In this document: positions 11,768-22,462 of the stretch, one piece after another
Numbering within the stretch: the first letter of the stretch is position 1
How the letters are laid out: each line of letters starts with the position of its first letter
Assembly (NCBI GenBank): GCA_030272155.1
Contig: CP126205.1
Coordinates: forward strand, 1,848,501 to 1,912,500
Length of the DNA stretch: 64,000 bases
Source of the DNA: Tetradesmus obliquus
Taxonomy: Eukaryota; Chlorophyta; Chlorophyceae; Sphaeropleales; Scenedesmaceae
Reading direction: 5' to 3'
The notes under the pieces: generated by a model
Databases searched by the model: none
Told to the model about the DNA's origin: nothing
Seen by the model: the letters and a program-made list of their open reading frames with translations, nothing else
Program-made: the position numbers and the translations under genes

Positions 11768-11831
11768 AGAGCAGGAGTTGGATGATACATGCAGCAGCAG
11801 CGCCAGCATTTGTAGTCCTGGCGGTTGCTGA
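10864..11831 (+). CDS. Unknown protein, two candidate exons, 5' end not found
   Basis: Candidate exon 10864-11140 starts after aatgcag and reads KGHIVTLNPNAKPRSSMMPG, then Ser/Gln-rich sequence ending GPQPPHKQ before the donor GTGAGT. It joins in phase 0 to 11488-11831, after the acceptor ctgttgcag. That exon reads EVLLTREIAAIRVLMRVGEV and is followed by an Ala/Gln-rich helical stretch and the stop (to 11831). Good splice sites and a consistent phase support coding; low-complexity composition weakens it. No family recognised. Upstream exons may lie in 10148-10860. Confidence 0.35.
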
Positions 11832-13020
11832 GGAATCGCAGCAGCAGCAGCAGCAGTAGCAGAAGTCAACAGAGCATGGCACTTGCAGCTCGAAGCCTGG
11901 TTGCTGTCATCTGGCTGAGTATTTGATTGAGTGCACAGAGTGCAAGGTACACACATGAGCTTTGCCTGGACTACTGCTGTGGCGTTTGGCATAGGCAGGA
12001 ATAGTACTGTAGCCATAGGTATGAGCAGATGAAGTTGCGTCAACCGTATACCAGTCTTGTGTATCGGCAACACCAGTTGGCTGTTGACAGTTGAGACTGT
12101 GGGGGGGGGGGAGGTGCATGATGGCGCGCCGTGGCCTGACGTCACCACGTGAAGCCTGCTCACCAATGCTGTCCTGTGCTGCCCATAACACATGCACGAG
12201 AGGCATGGTGAATCAGCACAAGTGGTGCAGCACTGCGGGGAGGGTGCTGGATGCATAGGTTTCACGGTGCAAGAGCACTAGGGACGGGTGAAATCACGCT
12301 CATACGTTGCGCGGCATGCACTTCTTGCTGCGCATTGTCCAGTGTTTGGTCTGTTTGGGGGATTGCCTCGCCGCGATATGACAGCTAAGCGGCTTCTGCT
12401 AGCAATCTGTCTCAGTGGCGGTTGGCACCAGTGTGATGTTATGCACAGCAATGATATTCTTATATATCTTATATATCCGGCTACCTTGCCTGCATAGCCA
12501 GTGCAGACATGCGCAGTATGCCAGGGTGCACTGCATACCATGCAGCAAGCAATAACTTGCAGTACAGTGCATGTGTACCGATGTTCAGGACACTGCAGTT
12601 CATGTGACGAGCTTTCAGGGCTCCTACTGCTGCTGGTGGATATGGATTGTGTTGGTTTTGCCTGCTTGCGGATTGAGCCGTGAAGCTGAGATCTATTCCT
12701 CTCAGGTTGCAGATGCGTGTTGCATTTGTGGATAGTTGCCGCAACAAAAGGCTTTGTGGGTAGTTGGTGCCGGCAGAGAGCTGTTTCCACAGCAGCTGCT
12801 GTGCATGTTTGGCAGTCTTGCACAGCGCATTGACATTGTGCTGTGATTGGGAGCAGACTCCTGCTGCTGTGGGACAGCAATGGATACAGCAGTATCCGCC
12901 TCTGCAGATCTGTTGCCTGCGTTGCCCATGCATGATGTGTTGCGCCCTTGCACGCGTGCATTACGACGCATCCGTATGGCTCGTGATGTTGTCCAGAGTC
13001 AAGTGTTCTTGGATGATTGA

Positions 13021-13882
13021 ATGAATGAGCTGCGCGTGGTGTGTTCACACTTTACACTCGCGTAAGATACGGAAGGGGACGTATGTGGCAAAGAGGATAC
13101 CCCATGCGCCTCCACGCCTCCTACCAGTGTTCTTGGATTCCACTGCAAATGGCATGCCTTGTCAGGCAAAAGCACGCCAGATGTTTGCTGGTGTGTAGCG
13201 GCACTGCTGCCTATTATCTGTGCTTTCAAACAGAGGCTATCCTGAGGCTCTAAAACCATGCCCTAGGTGTGTGCCTCATGTTGCATTGTGTTATTGCAGT
13301 GTGTACTACCTGCAATTCTTGACAGCGACGCCTGGAAAGGCAAGCGTCTCTCTGTACTGCCGTTACCTATGGCTGCTTTAGGCATGCTGCTGTCAGTGGT
13401 GCTGCCTGGTTTGTGCTGGTCCGTGCTGTTGATTGAATGTCCCTCACATGTATGGCAGCTGCCACTTGAGGGCAAGCCAGTGTGCAGTGTTGGCATGACT
13501 GATATAAATGTCAGTCTACTGGATGACTTGCAAAAGTGTGAAGGAATGTATCTCGTATGACGCTGATGTTTTTGGTCTTGGGAAACCTGCTGCTTGCAAT
13601 GTCCATGCATTCTCTTTAAGGGCGTTGCAATCGACTTGAGATGTGGCCCTGGTACACCCTGCTGATATGAAGTGCACACCTTGATGAGAGTGCCATAACA
13701 CACTGGCATTGCAGACTTGCTTGCAGCATGACAGTTGCTACGTAGTATACTGTCCATGATTGTATTCTGCTGGCCTCATTGTGTCAGCCTGACCAGTAAT
13801 TGCACCTTAATCTATGAATGAGCTACGCGTGGTGTGTTTGCACTTAACACTGGCGTAAGTTAAGGAAGGGGACGTGTGTGGC
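13021..13882. repeat. Pair of ~68-bp direct repeats about 795 bp apart
   Basis: Copies at about 13021-13090 and 13815-13882 share gaatgagct.cgcgtggtgt and ggaaggggacgt.tgtggc. The spacing could suggest remnants of a short element, but no terminal motif, target-site duplication or coding content was seen. Confidence 0.7.
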
Positions 13883-14054
13883 GATGTAATATACACTCCA
13901 CTTACAGAGGAAGCGTGGACCCCAGTCAGGAGAGGCGGCGAGCGGCCGACATGCGGCTACAGTCCATGCAGTGCAATGCGTTTGGGTTCACACTTGTCCA
14001 TGTTCTACTTGCACTGCTGCCTGGGGTGCTGAAGATAATTTGCTTGTTAACACA

Positions 14055-14190
14055 CAATGCATGCAGTCAGGTGACAACTAGCTGACCCATGTCAGTACCA
14101 CCGTGGTGCGGAGTTGCTTGTTTACGCACAATGCATGCAGTCAGGTGACAACTAGCTAACCAATGTCAGTACCACCGTGGTGCGGCATTT
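14055..14190. repeat. 74-bp tandem duplication
   Basis: The segment starting caatgcatgcagtcaggtga at 14055 recurs at 14129, including the gtcagtaccaccgtggtgcg part. The copies differ at a few positions. Confidence 0.9.
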
Positions 14191-15718
14191 GCAGCTGCAA
14201 TAACAGACGCAGCTGCTTTGGTCTGGTAGGTGTATGAAACAATGTGTAGGTTTTGTACTTGAGGACAGTGATACAGCCTGCCAGTGCTGTTGATACTGCA
14301 GTCCCAAACCTGCAATGCACGTACACGTAGTTGTGTGCATGCAGCTGCTGTAGCTGCAGCTGCAACTGGGGTGTGATGTTGTTTGAATGCACCAGCATGC
14401 TGCTGGAGCAGCCGTTGCCTGATGCTTTGGCAGCAGCAGCATTGATCGCTGAAGAGCTCTGCATGCCCCAGCTGCATTGCTGCTCATGCAAAGCGAAACA
14501 GCACTGAAGTGCTGTCACCGTGTGTTTGCGTGCTGACCTGCCAGCAGGAAGCGCTTCCACACAGATTGAATCTAACAAAATCCTTTTGCACTGCTGATTA
14601 GGCATCATGTGGTAATTGGCATACGACCACCATATGGTGGATGCATCAGATTTTGCCTTCCAATCACACACACATGTGTGGCGCGCACCGAGCGAGGCAC
14701 AGCAGCAACACCACACACAAACTGCTGGTGAATACTGGCTTTGTCAAATGCTGCGGCAGCCTGCCTTACCTGCTGACAGCTAGAATGTGGTCAGCACCAG
14801 CAGCAGAAGCAGAAGCAGCAGGAGCAGCAGGAGCAAAGCTGCACAATTGCTGCGTGCAATGACCACATTCCTTGCCTCACACAGCCTGTGCTGCAGTGCT
14901 GCACCGCTGCTGTCAGCTGAGCTGCACACGCTGCTGCTGTCACCATGTTCGTGTCTGTTACACATGGGGACCAGGCAATTCCAACCTCTTGAACTGGCGT
15001 ATCATACCAGCCGGGTAGGGTTTCAAGTCCAACTCCGTCCCCCACCACCATCACGACGGAACAGCAAGTCTGCAGCCTCGCCAACCCAGATCAGCTGTAC
15101 AGCCGCTGTACATGGCATGTGCGATGCAAGCTGTGGCATTAGTACCCACCAAAAGAGGCTGTGCCATGCTGATCTGTGCTGCGTGCACGGTTCCCACCAC
15201 ATCCACAACAGTAGTACTGTGCCGCCTGGAGGTGCTTGGTCCTTTTCAGCAAAAAAGGCACCATGAACCACCTTTTGGGTTATTATCACAGCCCATCCTG
15301 ATAAGATCACTGCACGTGAACACCTGATATTATAGGATTACTGCGCACCACCAAGAGAAGATGCCGAACACACATGCGCCAGGCGTGTCAGCAGGCAGTA
15401 GCACACAAACTGACAAAACCTGACGCCAAATTAGACGTGAACAGCTGCCAGGATCCTCCTGCATGCTGCACAGCAGTGCTTGCTGAGCACACTGCTAGGT
15501 AGAGCAGCTCCCTCAGCAAACACTGCTGCCTAACGAATAACATGCACTGCCACCCTTGTTTAGATGACGCATCAGGCAGCTAATGCTCAACTTGCGTCCC
15601 CTTGAGCACCTCGCCTACTTCTTCTTTCAGTCATGGATCACTATAAAGTACGTACACCCTATATGCTGCAGCTATGGTCACTAGAGAGTACGTAGGTCCC
15701 ACATGCTGCAGCTATGAT

Positions 15719-15783
15719 CAGCGGCGGCGGCCAAACCAGCCGCCCAGGGCTGCCTGGCTGTGGATGGGGAACACGAGGTTATC
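15719..15783 (-). repeat. Copy of the terminal exon of the secreted-protein gene
   Basis: The minus strand reads DNLVFPI..QAALGGWFGRRR and a stop, duplicating the C-terminus that ends at 15974. It lies about 250 bp downstream of the used stop and has no clear acceptor. Confidence 0.85.
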
Positions 15784-15973
15784 CCTTGCCCTCACCATGC
15801 ACCATGCAGCTGCAGCCTGCTGTGGCATTTCAAGCAGTGCTGTAAAGCACCCCTGCCAGCTGTGAACCCAGCTGCGTCATGCAGTACTACCACAACGAGC
15901 TGCCAAAACGGACGGACATCACAGCACCAACATTTGTGGCCTAAAAGGGCCGCTGACAGCGCTTTCAAAGAGC

Positions 15974-16094
15974 TCAGCGGCGGCGACCAAACCAGCCGCC
16001 CAGGGCTGCCTGGTTGCGGATGGGGAACACGAGGTTGTCCTCACTGCCACCCCCCTCGCCCTCCTCAACCTCCCTAGGCGTGGCGGTGGTGCCT

Positions 16095-16165
<71 letters not shown>

Positions 16166-17568
16166 GCTGGTGTCAGCAAAGTCAAGGCAGCGGAGGAAGG
16201 TTGTCCTCGCTTGCAGCCACAGTCGTTTTACTCCATCACTCGGTGGTATTGTTGCCCGCAATAGCAGCGTTGATTGACGGCGGTCAAAAATAAAGAGCTG
16301 CGGAAACCAAAATCACATCTTTGGCTGCCTCGTCGTCACAGCGCCTTGTCAACCCCTACTAACCTGACAGGCAGCTGCCGACGTGGCTCCAGAGTCGAAA
16401 ATAAAACCATCAAATCTTGGCTGCCGTTGAGACCTGAACCATCGACCTGGCAGGCAGCTGCCGGCATGACCCAGAGTCAAAACGACACCATCAAACCTCA
16501 GCTGGCGTTGAGACCGGAACCGCTGTCCTGGCAGGCAGCTGCCAAAAGTATCTCCTGTGTCGAAGCCGGTGCTTTCAGTGCTGACAACAGTCAACAGAGC
16601 AGTATCAGGAGCACACCGGTTTATCACACGAGCAGCCACCCAAAACCCCAAAACCTCGGCTGCGGCAAAGCCCTAAAAGAAACCTGGTTGCCAACAACTG
16701 ACCTGGCAGGTAGCTGCCAAAAGTAGCTCCAGTATCAAAGCCGGTGCTGACAGTGTCGACCACGGTCAAAGGAGTAGTAGCAGCTTGCGAGATCTGGGTA
16801 CTGTCAGTGAAAATATTCACGTTGGTCTGGTCGTTGGCGAGGCCTCCGTAGAAAGGGTTGACCACATACGCCCGGTTGTTGGCGTCCGCATAGGTGCTGC
16901 GAGCGCCCCACTGGCCGTTCCTGGTGTTTGCGTTGGTGTTGAGCGTGGTCTGTTGGCAGGGAACGCGGCACAGACCACAGCAAGCAGCAGCAGGATGTAA
17001 GCAGACAAGATGGAGTTCAGAATGTTTTTTTGACTTCGCGGCAGGTCGCACATCAAGCGGCAGCAAGATGTTACATGGTTGAGTTGGTATGCAAAGATCA
17101 ACTGCGGCCGCCCCACTGGCCGTCCCCTCATCGTGCGCGCCATCGCTGCTGCTGCTGCTGCTGCTGCTGTTCCTGCTGCTGCTGCTGTTGCTCACCGTGC
17201 CAGAGTAAGACAGCCCAGTCACCACGTTGTTGGTGTCTGTGGTCCATATCTTGTTGGTCGTGCTATGGCAACAAAAAAACTGCACAACGGCTGCTGCTGC
17301 TGCTGCTCACTGTGCCAGAGTTGAACAGCACAGTCACCACGTAACTGTTGGTGTCTGTGGTCCAGATCTTGTCATAATTGTACTATAGTGACAAAACAAT
17401 GCACAAGGCTGCTGCTACTGCTGCTGCTGCTCACCGTGCCAGAGTAGGACAGCCCAGTCAGCACGTTGTTGGTGTCTGTGGTCCAGATCTTGTCATAATC
17501 GTATGCCAGGCCGTACTGGTCGGCAAAGGGCGTGAATGTGACCTGGGGTGCCGGCGGCGCAGTGAACT

Positions 17569-17604
<36 letters not shown>

Positions 17605-20120
17605 GAAGCAGCAGCAGCAGCACAACGTGGGCGTCAAAGGTTCTTATCTTGTCATAATTATATGCCAGGCCGTATGCATCGGCAAAGGTCTCAAAGGTAA
17701 CCGAATGCGGCGGCAGCGCGGTGGATTGCAGCATCAGCATCAGCAGCAGCAGCGGCGGCGGCGGCGGCAACGGCGGCGGCAAAGAGCGCGGCAGCACAAA
17801 GACAGGGCACATGTGTTGCGTTAAGCAAGCTGTTGAATAGGCTGGCACTGCTGCCTTTGAAAATCGCATGTGTGGCGCCAAGCAAATTGGCGGGCCACCA
17901 CTGAGCGGACATAAGTGTCCTGCGGACCACTGAGCGGACATAAGTGTCCTGCTAAGGCCGGACAAGCTGCACAGCAGCTTTCCTACGGTGTAGGTCTGTC
18001 TTCACATAAGCAGCGCCACACTTTTCATGTCTGTGGTAGCTGCCTCAGCTGTAGCGCATTACAGCTAAATCTTCTCCATACTATGCAGCAGCTGCTGGGA
18101 TGAGGATGCACGGCCGCAATTCAACTCCCGCTACTGCCGCCACAGCGCTGTGATGTGTGCCACAAGCACAATCATTGAAGCACGCAGGCAGCTGCTATGC
18201 TGTCACAGCACAGCAGCCCTTTGCCCCAGACTGCCTGCCATGCCACCCCAAACATATCACCTAACAATTTAGTTGTACTGGTAATCCTCAGACTGCATGA
18301 CCCGCTGCCGGCAGGTTCTTCCTGACCTTGTTAGATGTCCATATGGCATGCTGCCAAAACCCTGGACCCTGCGCTCCAAGCGCCTACATCCTGTATGCTT
18401 AACCCGCACCCTGCACAACACGCTGCCATCAGGTGTCTTCCTAAGCATTGCATATGTCCTGCATGGTGCGATGCCAAACACCCTCAACCCAACCTATATG
18501 TCACCAATCACTTGATGCCTGAACCCTTGAATGCCTAAACCCTTACCCTGCAAACCACGCTGCCATCAGGTCTCTTCATGAGCATGGCAGATGTCCTGCA
18601 CTGCCACTCTGCGCAGCCCTGCATGTTGCCGCCAGCTGTCAGCTCAGTGCAGTTCCTCTGCAGCAGCACACAGCAAAAACAAACCACTTGTTATGCTCTG
18701 TAACATGTATGTTAGCTGTTGTAGGCACTCCGCACAGCCCTGCATGTTGCCGCCGCCATGTTCCTCTGCAGCAGCACACATAAAATACACAGCAGCATCG
18801 ATTGCCATACTGAATGTGTAGGTTGGAAGCGTGGGCGATGCAAGCAGCCCTGCATGTTGCCGCCGGACATGAATGCAGTGCAGTTCCTCTGCAGCAGCAC
18901 ACAGCATCAAAACAACCAATTGTTATGCATTTCAATCCGTATGTTTGCTTTTGTAGGCACTCTGCGCAGCCCTGCATGTTGTTGTCAGCTGTCAGCTCCG
19001 TGCAGTTCCTCTGCAGCAGCATGAGACAAAAGGCAGCTTTTAGGCATGTTTAAGCTAACATATACATTGTATCAAGAGCAATCACAGCACAGCCCTGCAT
19101 GCTTCACCAGCGCAGCGCAGTTCCTCTACAGCAGCTCGCAACAAGAAACAACAGGAGTTGTGTGAACTCAAAGCATGTATCTGGTGTTGCTGGCATGCTG
19201 CACAGCCCTGCATGTTGCCTCCAGCAGTCAGTGCAGTGCAGTTCCTCTGCAGCAGCATCGATAGGCATATTGAGTTTGAAGGTTTGGAAGTGTGGGCGGT
19301 GGAAGCAGCCCTGCATGCTGCCACAGCATGCTGCTGACAGCGCAATGCACTTCTCCTAAGAGAAAAAAGCCACATGCAGCTGTCAGACATACTGACATAA
19401 CGCATGCCTGACAATGCAAGCCGCCAGCGCTGCGCAGTTGCTCTGCGGAATCAGAAACTGCAGTGTATTGGTGGCTGTTGTTGACGAATGCTCAGCACTG
19501 CGGGTGATATTTGCAGTGGTATGATCAACAGCAGCACTATGCAGGCTGGCATAGTATGACAGCAGCATGTTGATCCCTGGTTCAAATATCTTGTCAGAGG
19601 TTGCAGGGGATGCTCTGCTAAGCAGTGCTGAACAGCATCTGCTGGGCAGACACCTGCTAGGCTGACTGCTGCATACATCTTTTCAGCCCAACTCAGCTCT
19701 CAGATGCTCTGCAATGGCCTCTTGACACTTCAGCTGTCATGCATTTTCATGCTGCAGCTGCCTCTGCTTATGTTCTGCAAGTCAGGCCAGCATTAACAGC
19801 CAAACAGCAGCTAAATAAAAGTTAAAATAAACAAATAACAGCAGCCAGCTCACACTGATTGTGGAAGGCTGCATCAGCTTGCGCCTCTGGCTGTCCTGCT
19901 TACGGCTGATCCTCAGCAGCTGCTTCTGCACTGCCAGGGCACGATCCAGGTCACCAGCTGCTGCTGCTGCCTCAAGCTGAGAGAACAGCTGCTCCTGCGC
20001 AGTAGTAAGTCCATCGCCCTTGCTGCTGGCTGCTGCTGCTGCTGGCTTGTCTGCTGCAGCGAGGCACACTAGGGCTGTGCAGCACAGCACAGCCACACAA
20101 GCGGCCGCTGAAAGACGCAT
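15974..20120 (-). CDS. Unknown secreted or lumenal protein, four candidate exons, ~254 aa
   Basis: Exons in transcript order: 20120-19854, 17566-17435, 16949-16703, 16092-15974; phases 0, 0, 1 agree and total 765 nt with stop. Exon 1 starts MRLSAAACVAVLCCTALVC, a typical signal peptide, then a Gln/Ala-rich helix ending KLMQPSTIS. The later exons encode FADQYGLAYDYDKIWTTDTN, STYADANNRAYVVNPFYGG and DNLVFPIRNQAALGGWFGRR before the stop. I recognise no family. The last three exons are well supported by donors (GTGAGC, GTCAGT) and frame. The link to exon 1 across 2.3 kb, with the repeat array at 18590-19450 in between, is inferred; unread exons in that array are possible. Confidence 0.55.
16096..16161. 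repeat. (CAG)22 tract
   Basis: Twenty-two perfect CAG units; on the minus (gene) strand this is a CTG run that ends exactly at the acceptor of the last exon of the secreted-protein gene (16092). Confidence 0.97.
16355..16600 (-). repeat. Donor-edge copies of exon 3 of the secreted-protein gene
   Basis: Three diverged copies of the exon end (FDTGATFGSYLPG region) lie at about 16360-16400, 16425-16475 and 16510-16570, downstream of the intact donor at 16702. Each shows the CTGCC.GG core. Confidence 0.8.
17187..17760 (-). repeat. Copies of both edges of exon 2 of the secreted-protein gene
   Basis: Donor-edge copies at about 17196-17262 and 17315-17380 repeat IWTTDTNNVVTGLSYSGT and the GTGAGC or GTGAG donor. 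An acceptor-side copy at about 17640-17740 encodes VTFETFADAYGLAYNYDKI. The 17196-17262 copy has ccatag before it but is 67 nt long, so its inclusion would shift the frame. Confidence 0.85.
18590..19450 (-). repeat. Array of about eight diverged units in the first intron of the secreted-protein gene
   Basis: Units near 18600, 18735, 18850, 18965, 19090, 19205, 19300 and 19415 share cagccctgcatgttgccgcc followed by cagttcctctgcagcagc (plus strand). On the minus strand each reads as a CTG-type tract, cag, then an open segment RNCTELTAGGNMQGC. That looks like an exon acceptor edge, but I found no intact parent exon. Spacing is about 95-135 bp. Confidence 0.85.
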
Positions 20121-21330
20121 CGCGAGCTGCTGTTCTCAAACAACCGTCTGGTGAAGCGCAAACGCTCGAGGCCAGCACCGTTCGGGTTGTTTTGCTGCGG
20201 AAAGTGACAGGCCAGGACGTTTGGCGCGTAATCTGTACTTAGCAGCCCACGCACATCCGAACGCAACAAACAGCGTAGCGAAGGGTGGCATGAGACTGCA
20301 GCAAAGGTTGGAACCTTGGCTGGCGTACCATGATGGGCAGCAAAGGCAGTCGGGAGTGATGTCGGCCTGTCCAAGGGAGGCCTGTCGCGGACAAGGACTT
20401 GGAGAGCAAGCCACTGACGTACAAAATAGAAAATCAAAGCATTGCTGGTGTTATTTGTGTTTCAATTTACGATTTCTAGTGGCAGCAGCTTGCTTGGTGT
20501 TACAAGGTTGATTGAGGTGCGCCTCATGCCTGACGCAGCCATTTCGCCAGTATAATAGCAAATTTGTAAGATAAAATTGGGGTTTCGTATGTTGTTAGGC
20601 GGTTCGCCAGCACTCACACGCACCTGAGGGGGCACTTGGTCATCATTGCGAGTATGACTTGGTGCGGTGACAGCAGTACAAATATATGTGGTCTTGTACT
20701 TCTACTTTACAGACGCTATGCTCAGCAACTCGCAGATAAATGCTGACATCCAAGTTTGTACCAGCATCAGCAGCCAGCAGCATAAACCGGCACTTTGCAC
20801 ACCCGTGCCCTGTCTAGACAGATCTGTCTCCAAGAAAATAGACAGCCGCCGCATGGCGCTACAACAGTTCAGGAAAAATAAGTGGCTGCTGCCTCGTACA
20901 CGAGTAGCAGCGTCAAACGATATCAAACGATATCAAGTCGTCCTGGTCTCTGTATAACCAGAGACAGTGCTCTCACATTGTGCTTCGCCAACACAACAAC
21001 CTGCGCTGCATGTGCATGTGGAACAGCTAGAAGAGAACGGATGCCTGCTGCAGCAGCTGCCAACCTGCAGCCTCGCTGCAGCTCAAAACAACAACAGCAA
21101 CACAAAGCAACACACAACAATGCCAGGCGTGGCCATGCCACAAGGCTGCTCAAGATGATCTGGCGGGCACCAACTTGAATTCAAATTAAGTTCAAATGCA
21201 ACACACCAAGGTGGCGCTGCTGTGGCGCTGCCGCTTGGCCAGTTAAAAACAGCAAGCACCATGGTTTATTCCATTCCCTTCTGTCCACCTCGCGACAGCT
21301 ACCACTACTGTCGCTGTACCCTGCTACTTC
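20121..21330. other. Intergenic between the secreted-protein gene start and the PMI 3' end
   Basis: Holds the promoter of the minus-strand gene starting at 20120 and the 3' flank of PMI. No exon seen. AT-richer than its surroundings around 20440-20720. Confidence 0.5.
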
Positions 21331-21790
21331 AGTCTGTTTCCATTGCAGCCTGACCAGCATCACCACCTCCAGCAGCAGCAGCAGCACCCGCCTCCTGCAC
21401 ATTCACAGGACAGGCTGCTGCCCGCCGCACCCACCATCACTGCTGCCACAACCTGCTCAACCATACTTCAATCTGTTTCCATTGCGGCCTGTCCATCACC
21501 AACACCACCAGCAGCAGCAGCAGCAGCAGCACCAGCCTCCTGCACGTTGACAGCGCAGCTGCTGCCAGCCACGCCCGCCATTGCTGCTGCCGCAACCTGC
21601 TCAGCAACACATCAATCTGTCGCCATTGCAGCCTGGTCGGCATCACCAGCAGCAGCAGCCGCTTCATGCACATTGACAGTGCAGTTGCTGCCAGCCGCGC
21701 CCGCCATCACTGCTGCCGCAACCTGCTCAGCCAAACCCTCAGTACAACTCAAGTACAAAACAAACACAATGCAACATACTCGGGACTGAA
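21331..21790 (-). repeat. Three extra copies of the PMI C-terminal end with stop codon
   Basis: The end of PMI (CAA/CTGCAATGGAAACAGA then TGA at 21877) recurs, diverged, near 21332, 21472 and 21614. Each follows an Ala-rich, CTG-rich segment. Spacing is about 140 bp between these copies. Confidence 0.8.
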
Positions 21791-21876
21791 GCCTGCCTCA
21801 GGCACAAGCCCAGCGAGCTGCTAACCCACTCATGAGGGGGATAATACATCTGACCAGTCTGTCATTCGTTGTTCCT

Positions 21877-22415
21877 TCAATCTGTTTCCATTGCAGCCTG
21901 ACCAGCATCACCTCCAGCAGCAGCAGCCTCCTGCACATTTACAGCGCAGCTGCTGCCAGCCGCCCCCGCCATCACCGCTGCCGCAACCTGCTCAGCCGCT
22001 GTAAAACCTACCCCAGGCTCTAAACCGCTGCCTGATCCCTGAACCACGCCACCGCTGCCAGCTCCTGTCTTCCCTGCAGCATCACCAACCTCAATACCAC
22101 CACCAGCAGCAGTATTAGCCCCAGATCCTGCTGCTGCTGCTGCTGCTGGTGCTGCTGCTGCAGTGCTGCTGCTGCTGAACAGCCGACTGTTGGCTGTTGT
22201 AATCCAGGCATTAAGCGCTGCTGTGCTGCTGCTGCCAGAAAAGCTGAGGGAAGTGCCTGCAGGGATGAAGAGTGCAGTGCCTGCAGAGGAGCAGCAGCAG
22301 TGACAGCAGCAGCAGCAGCAGCAGCAGCAGCGCAGCAATGTGAGGCGTGTGAGTTGCTGCTGCCAGTGAAGCTTAGAGACGTGCCGGCAGGGATGAACAG
22401 TGCAGTGCCTGCAAT

Positions 22416-22462
<47 letters not shown>

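Larger units (their letters stand above)
11832..15718. other. Intergenic, mostly unique sequence with a few direct repeats
   Basis: No gene recognised. A plus-strand ORF at 13267-13560 has a hydrophobic stretch and an acceptor-like ttattgcag before it, but no partner exon. A run of G is present near 12100-12110. The two direct repeats below are the only clear structure. Confidence 0.45.

Noticed and set aside
13021-13882. LTR-like direct repeats of a small retroelement
   Set aside because: Repeats are only ~68 bp, with no terminal dinucleotides, primer site or coding content seen.
14787-15266. 159-codon plus-strand ORF
   Set aside because: Compositionally like random GC-rich sequence, with no domain, splice context or conservation cue.
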